A stretch of DNA of 64,000 bases, from NCBI RefSeq assembly GCF_000169175.1, contig NZ_AAWS01000033.1, positions 1 to 64,000 on the forward strand, read 5' to 3'. The translations under genes were made by a program, and so were the position numbers. Numbering within the stretch: position 1 is the first letter of the stretch; each line of letters begins with the position of its first letter. This DNA is from Microscilla marina ATCC 23134 (GTDB lineage Bacteria > Bacteroidota > Bacteroidia > Cytophagales > Microscillaceae). The notes under the pieces were generated by a model that worked only from the letters and a program-made list of their open reading frames with translations, did no database searches and was not told where the DNA came from. Below, piece after piece: positions 26,589 to 34,495 of the stretch.

Positions 26589-27530
26589 TTACCAATCATC
26601 TACCGAATAAGTAAGCGCCTTATACTTTGCCATTATTTCGTGTACCAGGTCATCGTTGAGGGTGTTTTCAAAAATGTGTTGGTAAACCCCAGTGTTGGTC
26701 TTCAGGTCGTTCCAACTCCATTTTTTTTCATATTTCATCAAAAACTCCCAACTCCAGGGCAAGCCAGGGTTTTCGCTGAGTTTGCTCCAGTGCCATTTTT
26801 CAATATAAGCCTCAAACATTTGCTCAGACCAATGCAAGCCAGGGTTTTCGCTCAGTTTCTGCCAGTCCCATTTGCCAAAGTATTGCTTAAAGAAGAGTTT
26901 GTTCCAGGGCACCCCACGGTTATTGCTAATCTTGCGCCAGTTCCAGTGGTCTATATAAGTCTCAAAAAAATCTTCGTCCCAGGGCAAGCCTACATTGGTG
27001 CTTAGGTAGTCCCAGTCCCAGCGAGGCAAATATTTTTCAAAAAAAACCAGACTCCAGGGGAGCCCACTATTCATGCTCAGGTTTACCCAATCCCATTTAT
27101 CTTCGTGCTTAAGCAAAAACTCTTCGCTCCAGGGCAAGCCACTGTTCATGCTCAAAAAAGCCCAATCCCAGCGGTTGGCGTATTTATCGAGCAAAGCCTC
27201 GTTCCAGGGCAAACCAGCATTGAGGCTTAAAAAACCCCAGTCCCAACCATTTTCGTACTTTTCGAGCAACTCCAGCGACCAAGGAAAACCAGAGTTCATG
27301 CTCAGCCCCCAATCCCATTTGTTGCGGTATTGGTCAAGCATCACCATCGACCAATTGAGGTCTTTGTTTTCGCTCAAAAAGTGCCAATCCCATTGGTTTT
27401 GGTAGGTGTACAACAAATCGCCATTGATAGGGTATTGGTTGGCTATTAGGTGCACCAAAAAATCAGGTTGTTTGTCGAAAAGCGCTAAAACGCTTTGCTT
27501 GTCCAATACTTGTGTATCTTTTAATTCCAT
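26589..27530 (-). CDS. Tryptophan-rich 23-24-residue repeat protein
   Basis: The protein has 313 aa. From about residue 45 it consists of ten tandem repeats of roughly 24 residues, each built as KWDW-x2-LS-x-N-x-GLPWS-x3-L-x-KY. The WxW pair and the PW dipeptide are nearly invariant; the second repeat is one residue shorter than the rest. The first 40 and last 25 residues are not repetitive. There is no signal peptide or membrane segment. The aromatic spacing suggests a solenoid or a beta/alpha repeat fold with stacked Trp, but I do not know a named family. The gene is monocistronic and ends at the hairpin near 26483-26530. Confidence 0.8.
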   Translation of the reverse strand: MELKDTQVLDKQSVLALFDKQPDFLVHLIANQYPINGDLLYTYQNQWDWHFLSENKDLNWSMVMLDQYRNKWDWGLSMNSGFPWSLELLEKYENGWDWGFLSLNAGLPWNEALLDKYANRWDWAFLSMNSGLPWSEEFLLKHEDKWDWVNLSMNSGLPWSLVFFEKYLPRWDWDYLSTNVGLPWDEDFFETYIDHWNWRKISNNRGVPWNKLFFKQYFGKWDWQKLSENPGLHWSEQMFEAYIEKWHWSKLSENPGLPWSWEFLMKYEKKWSWNDLKTNTGVYQHIFENTLNDDLVHEIMAKYKALTYSVDDW

Positions 27531-27903
27531 ATTTATGAACTTCCCAACACTGCAAAGATATACGATTAGCCAGCAGGCGTACCCCAGGTATACTGGTGGT
27601 TTGATGTTCGTACAGGCAGAAAAGATTGAAAAAAGTGGGTGTTGGGTGGTGGTAAAAACTTATAATATAATACCAAAGAGCGCACCCTCAATTTGGGCTT
27701 GGTTTAGTTGTTGGCAAGTAGAGCACAAGCCAAGCGTGAAGCTTGCATCAAAACCTAGCAGTCATTGCGAATGTGTTCTTTACTTTGAATACTCAAAATA
27801 ACTAAAATGTACAAGTAATATCAAGAATTTGATTTAATTTGCACGAAATTATCCAATGGTTGTACATTTTTAAATCATTACCAAGTTCAACAACATACAA
27901 AAT

Positions 27904-28830
27904 ATGCGCATAATATTTCTTGGCACACCCGACTTTGCTGTACCAAGTCTGAAAGTTTTGGTAGACAATGGGTTCAACGTAGTGGCAGTAGTAACGGCTA
28001 CTGACAAACGCGCTGGAAGAGGCAATAAAATAAAGACTTCGGCAGTCAAAGATTTTGCCTTAGAGCACAACATTCCGGTGCTACAGCCCGAACGTCTCAA
28101 AGCTCCTGAGTTTATAGAAGAACTTGCAAGCTATCAGGCAGACCTGCAAATTGTGGTAGCTTTTAGAATGTTGCCCGAAGCCGTTTGGAATATGCCTTCT
28201 TTAGGCACTTTTAATCTGCACGCCTCTTTGTTGCCCGATTACAGAGGAGCTGCCCCCATCAATTGGGCAATCATTAACGGTGAGAAAGAAACAGGGGTGA
28301 CCACCTTCTTTTTGAAGCAAAAAATAGATACTGGCAATATTATTTTTCAGGAAAAAGCACCCATCTTGCCCGAAGACAATATAGGCACGATGTACGAAAA
28401 GCTTAAAAATATTGGCGGTGGTCTGGTGCTCAAAACAGTCAGGGCAATTCAAGCAGGCAAGTATCCGCAAACAGCTCAAGACCTAAGCAAAGAAACCCCG
28501 CCTGCCCCCAAGATATTTAGGGAAACCTGTGAGATAGACTGGAACAAAACCAGCGAGCAAGTGCATAACCTGGTGCGTGGGCTTGCGCCTATACCTGCAG
28601 CGTGGACAATGCTCAGCGGTAAAAACTGTAAAATTTATAAAACCAGTCTTGCCACCCCCCAACTGCCCGAAGGGGTAGAGGCAAAGCAGCCCGGAGAGTA
28701 TGTAACTGATAACAAAAAATATTTGTATTTTAAAACAGGAGATGGCTTTATAGCTGTAGAAGATTTAAAGCTGGAAGGCAAAAAACGCATGGACGTAAAG
28801 TCGTTTTTGTCGGGCAATAAGCTGGACTAA
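27904..28830 (+). CDS. fmt: Methionyl-tRNA formyltransferase
   Basis: The protein has 308 aa, the usual length. It has the N-terminal formyltransferase domain: MRIIFLGTPDFAVPSL, then VVTATDKRAGRG with the characteristic loop that inserts into the acceptor stem, and FNLHASLLPDYRGAAPINWA with catalytic Asn and His, followed by GVTTFFL. The C-terminal beta-barrel tRNA-binding domain begins near residue 205. It transfers a formyl group from 10-formyl-THF to initiator Met-tRNA in the cytoplasm. It is monocistronic here, without def next to it. Confidence 0.97.
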   Translation: MRIIFLGTPDFAVPSLKVLVDNGFNVVAVVTATDKRAGRGNKIKTSAVKDFALEHNIPVLQPERLKAPEFIEELASYQADLQIVVAFRMLPEAVWNMPSLGTFNLHASLLPDYRGAAPINWAIINGEKETGVTTFFLKQKIDTGNIIFQEKAPILPEDNIGTMYEKLKNIGGGLVLKTVRAIQAGKYPQTAQDLSKETPPAPKIFRETCEIDWNKTSEQVHNLVRGLAPIPAAWTMLSGKNCKIYKTSLATPQLPEGVEAKQPGEYVTDNKKYLYFKTGDGFIAVEDLKLEGKKRMDVKSFLSGNKLD

Positions 28831-28879
28831 GTGCTTTGAGTCTGGAGTTATCAACAACAAGTATTTTTAAACCAAATAA

Positions 28880-28918
28880 AAAAAGCAGTGGACTGATGTA
28901 CTTCAGCCACTGCTTTTT
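28880..28918 (+). terminator. Terminator of fmt
   Basis: AAAAAGCAGTGG and CCACTGCTTTTT pair, with inner CTGA/TCAG extending the stem. The T tail on the plus strand fits termination of fmt. Confidence 0.85.
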
Positions 28919-29207
28919 GTTTTACTTACATTAGCAGTTTCTTTTTTTTAAAAAGTAATGCCTCGGCAAATGCCCAGGCATTGCTTGAATTTTGGGTACA
29001 TTAACCCTAATTAACCCTGTAACTGATTTTTTGTATAGTGTACTGTTAAAGTGAATAGTGCTGGTGCACTAAGCTTGAATGTGATACAAAGCTAAGTGAA
29101 AGAAAATTAAACCACAAAAACATGGCGTAAGTGGTCGTTTTTACGGCATAAGTGGTAATTTTTCGGAATAAGTCGTTGAAATGGGGGAGATTTAGGCAAT
29201 CGGACAC

Positions 29208-29248
29208 AAAAAAAAACAGTACCTCGAACAAGTCAAAAGTACTGCTTT
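29208..29248 (-). terminator. Terminator of the VOC gene
   Basis: CAGTAC (29217) and GTACTG (29239) pair; on the minus strand the hairpin is followed by nine or more T residues (complement of the A run at 29208-29216). Confidence 0.75.
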
Positions 29249-29273
29249 TTATTGGGAGTTTCAACCAACAAGG

Positions 29274-29645
29274 TTACACGTGCTGATCCAGCAAAATCAT
29301 GTTGCCGTCAGGATCGGTCACCATCGCACTGGCAGCACCCGTAGTGTTTTCGTCGGCCTCGGTGGTCATCTCTACCCCTTGGCTCTTGAGATGTTGTTGA
29401 ATAGCCCTTACATCGTCAAAAACCTCCGTCTTTTGAGCGTGATCGTCCCACCCTGGGTTAAAAGTTAAAATATTGCCCTCAAACATTCCCTGAAATAAAC
29501 CAATCAAGGTTTTTTCATTTTTCATAATGAGGTAATTTTTAGCAATGTCACCCGCAAATACGCTAAAGCCAAGTTTTTCATAAAAGGCTTTAGATGCGTG
29601 AATATCTTTGACATTCAGACTTACAGAAAATGCGCCTAGTTTCAT
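29274..29645 (-). CDS. VOC (glyoxalase/bleomycin-resistance) superfamily protein
   Basis: The protein has 123 aa. It has the two beta-alpha-beta-beta-beta modules of the vicinal oxygen chelate fold: LGAFSVSLNVKDIHASKAFY with LGFSVFAG, and later DDVRAIQQHLKSQGVEM and the end motif VTDPDGNMILLDQH. It resembles the small single-domain VOC proteins whose substrate is mostly unknown. The metal site is not obviously complete: the typical first His is replaced in SVSLNV. A catalytic role is therefore uncertain. It is monocistronic, with its own terminator. Confidence 0.88.
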   Translation of the reverse strand: MKLGAFSVSLNVKDIHASKAFYEKLGFSVFAGDIAKNYLIMKNEKTLIGLFQGMFEGNILTFNPGWDDHAQKTEVFDDVRAIQQHLKSQGVEMTTEADENTTGAASAMVTDPDGNMILLDQHV

Positions 29646-29736
29646 AATTAATGTTGTTTTGATTCTTCAAAAGTAATTAAGCATAATTATGAATCAAGTA
29701 CAATAATAGTAGCTAGTTCCTGCCCTATTCGATTGA

Positions 29737-30753
29737 TTATCCTTTCTCCACCACCGAACCATCAGCAAATCGGGCAAAACGTCCTTTTTCGCGGGGGTGT
29801 ACGTGGTCGTGGGCTGGCCAGGGCCAACCGCCAAACTGAGTAGCCTGAAACATACGCATAGCGCTCTGAATTTCGTGGGCAGTATTCATTACAAAAGGAC
29901 CGTGTTGTACTACAGGCTCGTCTATAGGTTTGCCCTGTAGTAGTAATAGAAAGCTCTCCTGATCTCCGTTTTCAATCAACACCTCCGCGTCGGCTTGCAC
30001 CTGTGCCGAGTGGTATGGAGGAACATTTTCTCCAGCTACTTTCAACTGGTTGCCCTTATAAAAATACAAACGGCGGTTGATGCCTGTCGAAGCAAGGGGT
30101 AATTGCCATTGCGCGTTGGCATCCATTTTTATTGTCCAGATGGCCAGTTCGTTGGTGGGGTCGGCTGCCCAAGAGTCGGGAGCCGGTGCCGGGGCTTGAG
30201 TATCACCAATTTTGCCTGCAATTACATCTACTTTGGTCTGGAGGTTTTGGGCGTCAGTATGTTGGTATACAGGAATGTCTTCGTGCCATAGCATAGCAAA
30301 GTGTGGGTTTGCCATTTTTTTGTAACTGGGCAAGTTGAGCCATATCTGAAACAGTTCAAAAGGGTTGTTGGATTCTTGGTTGAGCAAGGGAAACATTTCG
30401 GAGTGTTGTACACCTTTGCCAGCAGTCATCCATTGCACATCGCCATTGCCAAAGCGCCCGGCAGCTCCCAGCGAATCAGAATGATCTACCAACCCGGTTT
30501 TGGCTATAGTCACTGTTTCAAAACCTCGGTGGGGGTGTGCCGGAAAGCCAGGCACGGTTTGCCCATGATACATTCTAAACCCTTCTTTGATGGTAAAGTC
30601 GTTGCCCAGGTTTCTGCCTGCCAACGATGCCTTAGGCCCCATTTGCTCGTTTCCGGCGGGGTAAAAATCTTCGTGATGCACACAAAACAGAAAAGGGTCA
30701 CTGGTTTGCCATGGAAAGCCCAACGGGGCTATTTCTTTGATAGGGTTGTTCAT
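29737..30753 (-). CDS. Pirin family protein
   Basis: The protein has 338 aa from the ATG at 30753; a longer frame starts with TTG and adds ten polar residues. The N-terminal cupin carries [16 protein letters not shown] and [16 protein letters not shown], whose His/Glu set is the iron site of pirins. A second cupin (Pirin_C) follows, with [20 protein letters not shown]. Pirins act as redox-sensing regulators or quercetin dioxygenases in the cytoplasm. The C-terminal tail has [20 protein letters not shown]-like sequence rich in His and aromatics, longer than in minimal pirins. Neighbouring genes give no hint of its partner. Confidence 0.92.
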   Translation of the reverse strand: MNNPIKEIAPLGFPWQTSDPFLFCVHHEDFYPAGNEQMGPKASLAGRNLGNDFTIKEGFRMYHGQTVPGFPAHPHRGFETVTIAKTGLVDHSDSLGAAGRFGNGDVQWMTAGKGVQHSEMFPLLNQESNNPFELFQIWLNLPSYKKMANPHFAMLWHEDIPVYQHTDAQNLQTKVDVIAGKIGDTQAPAPAPDSWAADPTNELAIWTIKMDANAQWQLPLASTGINRRLYFYKGNQLKVAGENVPPYHSAQVQADAEVLIENGDQESFLLLLQGKPIDEPVVQHGPFVMNTAHEIQSAMRMFQATQFGGWPWPAHDHVHPREKGRFARFADGSVVEKG

Positions 30754-30882
30754 ACTGTCTCGTTTAATTGTTTGTTTGAACAATCATAACAAATTTGTGG
30801 CGAGGTAAGTTTAAAATGGGGAGGAGTGAAAAATCCCTCAGAATGGAGGCTATATTCAATCTGAGGGATGAACATAATTGTT

Positions 30883-32901
30883 TTAGACTACTTCACCTAA
30901 GAAGCCTTTCATTGTACCCCACTCCTCTACAGTATAGTTAAGTGTGGCTATTAGTTCTTGGGCTGATTGATGATTACAGGTTACCCCCCCTAATAACCTT
31001 TCCAGGATATAATCTAGTGTCCAGCCTACATACCGTTTTTTAAGCCCAACACGTGAAGGAACTTGGATTGCTCGTAACTGCTCTAAATCGAAGGTGTTAT
31101 TGGCTGTGACATAGTCTAAAATACTTTGGTCTGATTGTTTAATAGTCTCCCTCAATTGATTGAAGTCCGTGTTGTTAAGGAACGTTTTAATGGCTGGAGG
31201 CAGAATTACTTCTGGGCTATTTTCTTCACAATAATTTTTAGAGTTTACCCAGTGGTCTATATACATTGCTACATCCTCTTCTTTTTCTGTTTCCTGTGTT
31301 CTTGTGCTACCATCTCCATATTTGGTCAGGTTATCTAGTTGCCGCTGGGCATTACCACTACTCAAAATCATGTTGCTCTGAAATCCCTGATGGTCACTTA
31401 CGTTTTGCAGCCTATTGACCATAGATTCGATTCCAGCTTTCATATAATCATAATCATTCCCTATATCTGGAATGGCCATTTCCTTGACTAAATCAATTAC
31501 ATCGTAATAAGCCAAGTCTGTCCCCAGGTCTTTGATCAAGGTTTGTAAGTCTTTATCTGCCAATACACTTCCTGCCGAGTTTTCTACTATATCTATGTGC
31601 CCTTCTTCGTTGAGTTCTTTTAGTAGGTGGGCGTGGTCACTTTTGATATTGCCCATGCCTACCTTTCCTACCAAACCTGCTGTTTTTAGTTGGTTCATTA
31701 ATGTCCAGGCATCAGTCATTGGTTTTTTCTCATTGGTGGCATTGTGCACCATTAAGGCGTCGATTCTTCCATCAAACATTTCAATAACTGGCATCAACCT
31801 TTCACTCAGTGCCTTTTGGTCTTCGTTTGCATTAAGATCAAATTTATATACAATTTCTACTTCATTTCTTGGCACTCCCTCTTGCTTAAGGGCTTTGGCA
31901 AGCTCTTGTGTATTGTTATAACCTTCTGCACAGTCAAACCTTCTGTATCCAGTTTTTACGGCTGACTTTAATGCTTTTAAATCTTTTCCGTCCACCCCAA
32001 AAGTTAGCCAGGCAGCTTCTTTTCCTTTTTCGCTGGGTTGTAAATTAACAAATGTATCTTCTCTGATATATACATCAGGTCCCATCTCTATTCCGTTCAG
32101 TTTCACCACCTGGTACCAAACATAGTGTTGAGGACCATCCTCATCTATCTCTCTGTATGTTTCCTGGTTAGGTCCGCGTCTTGAGTCATAGGCATTATCT
32201 GTTTCAATCACTACATAATCGCCACGTTTAACTTTGTTTAGTTGATTGCCATCAAAGATAGTTTTATCAACCATTTTTACTAAATGAGTGAGCCCTGTTA
32301 CTGCTTTTTCAGCTTCTACTCTTTGAATAGGGGAGGTTTGTGTGCTATTTTGGGTAGACTGAAGCACGGTTTGCATAGAATCATCTTTCTTCATTTGCAA
32401 AGCCTTGTCACCCATTACATCTGCTTCGCGCTCCAGCCCAGGGTTGTCGTTGATGTTTACATTGCCCTTCATTTGCATAGTAGGCTGTACCCGTCCTTGT
32501 TTTTGTTGTACTACGTGCCAGGCTTCGTGGGGAAGGTGTTGTTCTTGTCCGGGGGCAAGGTGTATATCGGTGCCTTGGGCATACGCCTTGGCTTGAAGTT
32601 GGGTAGGTTTGTCAGAGTTGCGGTGTACTTTTACATCATTCATCGACTGCCCCGAAAGGTTTTCAATGCCCGACTTGAGGTTATCGGGCAAACCGGTATT
32701 GTTTTCTTGGCGTTGCACAGGCTGCTGCTTTGCTTGAATGGTTTCTTTTTGTCCTTTACGTTGTATGGGGCGTTGCTTTGCTTGAACAGTTTCTTGTTGC
32801 CCTTGTTGGGTAGTGTAAGGGCTATCTGCTTGTCTTTGTACAACATTGTTGTCTGCTTGTTGAGAAGATGTATTCTGCTCTGCTTGTATATTTTTATACA
32901 T
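30883..32901 (-). CDS. DUF4157 (eCIS core domain) protein fused to an aldo-keto-reductase domain
   Basis: The protein has 672 aa from ATG 32901, a start that gives the usual MYKNIQ opening. Residues 1-65 are Gln-rich and repetitive (QAKQRPIQRKGQ, QAKQQPVQRQ). Residues about 70-170 form the DUF4157 domain: SGQSMNDVKVHRNSDKPTQL, then LPHEAWHVVQQKQGRVQPT with an HExxH motif at 125-129, and LEREADVMGDKA. DUF4157 is strongly associated with extracellular contractile injection system loci and their cargo. From about 293 to 470 comes an AKR-like barrel: TGYRRFDCAEGYNNTQELAKA, IVYKFD and DALMVHN, so the Asp-Tyr-Lys-His tetrad (323, 328, 353, 386) is intact. The last 190 residues are unassigned and helical. 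A toxin or modifying effector role is inferred. Confidence 0.82.
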   Translation of the reverse strand: MYKNIQAEQNTSSQQADNNVVQRQADSPYTTQQGQQETVQAKQRPIQRKGQKETIQAKQQPVQRQENNTGLPDNLKSGIENLSGQSMNDVKVHRNSDKPTQLQAKAYAQGTDIHLAPGQEQHLPHEAWHVVQQKQGRVQPTMQMKGNVNINDNPGLEREADVMGDKALQMKKDDSMQTVLQSTQNSTQTSPIQRVEAEKAVTGLTHLVKMVDKTIFDGNQLNKVKRGDYVVIETDNAYDSRRGPNQETYREIDEDGPQHYVWYQVVKLNGIEMGPDVYIREDTFVNLQPSEKGKEAAWLTFGVDGKDLKALKSAVKTGYRRFDCAEGYNNTQELAKALKQEGVPRNEVEIVYKFDLNANEDQKALSERLMPVIEMFDGRIDALMVHNATNEKKPMTDAWTLMNQLKTAGLVGKVGMGNIKSDHAHLLKELNEEGHIDIVENSAGSVLADKDLQTLIKDLGTDLAYYDVIDLVKEMAIPDIGNDYDYMKAGIESMVNRLQNVSDHQGFQSNMILSSGNAQRQLDNLTKYGDGSTRTQETEKEEDVAMYIDHWVNSKNYCEENSPEVILPPAIKTFLNNTDFNQLRETIKQSDQSILDYVTANNTFDLEQLRAIQVPSRVGLKKRYVGWTLDYILERLLGGVTCNHQSAQELIATLNYTVEEWGTMKGFLGEVV

Positions 32902-33051
32902 TAGAATAGCTATTTGGTTAGTTGTTGTGTGATTGATAAAGACCAACAGGGGTGCTCCACAAAATTAATGCGAAACCATCACTTTGTTCACTTAAATAAG
33001 CGAAAGTTATTTTAGGTAGGAAAGTTTTTTTGAGGCTATCATATTCAGGCT

Positions 33052-33678
33052 TTAGCTGGCAGACTGTATCAAATCTTTCACGGTAGCCCGTATCTTGGTA
33101 AAATAGTCAGACAACCACTCGTGGGTAAGGTTTTCTGCGGTAATTTGTAAATAAAAATTTTCCATGAGTAAGTCCAGCATATTTTGCGCAAGTGGCACTT
33201 TGGGTGCAATGCCTAAATCCAGCGCCCACACCCGCAAAAATGCTTCGGTTACATATTGGGTTGACTTTTCGAAACATAGCCGGAATGCCTCCACCTGGCG
33301 GTTTACCCTCAATTGTCGGTTAAACAACAAATCTTGTTTGGCGTCAACCAATACCTCAATCAGGTCGGGTTCTATATTTTTACACTGGTTTTCCCGTTCG
33401 GCAATCAAGGCTGCCTGGTGTAAATGATAATGTAGTAAAAACTCGGTAAATACCTCAAGGTCGGCAAAGTGATGATAAAACGAAGATTTACTTTTTTGCA
33501 CCTTTCGGGCAATCACTTCTACTTTCAAACCTTGTGGACCTGCTTGAGCAAATAATTGGTAGCCTGCCAATACCCAAGGCATTTGCTTATCTTTAATCAT
33601 ATGTTGTATAGTAGCATAATGTTCTGACCCAAAGTTAAGTATAATCAGGCGATTGTTTACAGTTGAACTGCTGTACAT
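33052..33678 (-). CDS. TetR-like transcriptional regulator
   Basis: The protein has 208 aa. The N-terminal HTH is recognisable as WVLAGYQLFAQAGPQGLKVE, then VIARKVQKSKSSFYHHFADL, with the family pattern of helix 3 ending in YHHF. The rest is a helical ligand-binding domain without known family. It lies between the DUF4157-AKR gene (150 nt downstream) and the DUF4291 gene (17 nt upstream) on the same strand, so it may form an operon with DUF4291. Possible targets are its own operon or the eCIS-like genes. Confidence 0.85.
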   Translation of the reverse strand: MYSSSTVNNRLIILNFGSEHYATIQHMIKDKQMPWVLAGYQLFAQAGPQGLKVEVIARKVQKSKSSFYHHFADLEVFTEFLLHYHLHQAALIAERENQCKNIEPDLIEVLVDAKQDLLFNRQLRVNRQVEAFRLCFEKSTQYVTEAFLRVWALDLGIAPKVPLAQNMLDLLMENFYLQITAENLTHEWLSDYFTKIRATVKDLIQSAS

Positions 33679-33695
33679 TGGTAATTATCTTGAAC

Positions 33696-34289
33696 CTACC
33701 TAACACCAATTCGCTTTTGTAACTCGTCAGGCAAAACATATACCTGTTCCTTGGGCAAAAGCTGTTTGGCTTCTTTGTATTTGCCTTGTTTTTTCAACTG
33801 ACTTATTTTTCTGGTAAGCGGAGTCAAGTCATCAATGGCTACGATCCACTCGTTGTTATATTGCTCAATTAAATGTCGGCTAATGCCTACTTGAATAGAG
33901 CGTACCTGAAGTTTGGCACCTCGCAAGGTTCTTTCCGGGTCCCATTGTATGTGTACTTTTGCCTGGCTAAACTTCTGTTCCCAATCGAGCCCGTCGGTAT
34001 AAATAGCTAAGTCGGGGTGGGTGAGTACCCCCAGCGACAAAGCGTACTCCCAATAGGCTCGTTTGATTTTAATGCCCAAAATAAACTCTTGCTGAGGTTT
34101 GGTTGCCCAATTGCTGCGTTCCATCAGCCATAAGTAAGAGGGTTTGATCCAAGTCATGCGCTGAAAAGAAAAAGGTGGAGCGAATTGGTTGACTTTGGTA
34201 GCAGGCAGAGCAATTGCTTTACCATACGCCTGGTATACTGTAATCGTGTCGGCATCGTATTGGGCGCGTATTTCCTGGGTGTTATTCAT
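33696..34289 (-). CDS. DUF4291 protein
   Basis: The protein has 197 aa. The DUF4291 signature is clear: IRAQYDADTITVYQAYGKAI, PPFSFQRMTWIKPSYLWLME followed by RSNWATKPQQEFILGI, and later VQWDPER-like HIQWDPERTLRG with RSIQVGISR. The family occurs from bacteria to eukaryotes, and no enzymatic function is established to my knowledge. The conserved Arg, His, Trp and Lys suggest a catalytic or nucleic-acid-linked role. It directly precedes the TetR gene by 17 nt and is probably cotranscribed with it. Confidence 0.88.
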   Translation of the reverse strand: MNNTQEIRAQYDADTITVYQAYGKAIALPATKVNQFAPPFSFQRMTWIKPSYLWLMERSNWATKPQQEFILGIKIKRAYWEYALSLGVLTHPDLAIYTDGLDWEQKFSQAKVHIQWDPERTLRGAKLQVRSIQVGISRHLIEQYNNEWIVAIDDLTPLTRKISQLKKQGKYKEAKQLLPKEQVYVLPDELQKRIGVR

Positions 34290-34495
34290 GGTTACAAAAT
34301 TATTTAATTAAGTAGCCGCAAGTAATTAGCTATAAGCTACAAGTAAGGGTCACTCATCATAAAGCTGTTACACCTACTTATTAGATATGTTTAATGCTGC
34401 CTCAGTACTTGTTACTTATAATTTTACTGAAAATGACGAATCATTCCTTTGTAGCAAAGCTCCTTCTGAAAACCAACCCTTGTAGGGAAGTAAGC

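Larger units (their letters stand above)
28831..29273. other. Gene-free stretch with two terminators and short direct repeats
   Basis: These 443 bases hold the fmt terminator (28880-28918), three degenerate direct repeats of about 20 bp (29123-29178, pattern GGMRTAAGTGGT...TTTTT) and the terminator of the VOC gene (29208-29248). No ORF is credible. Confidence 0.55.
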
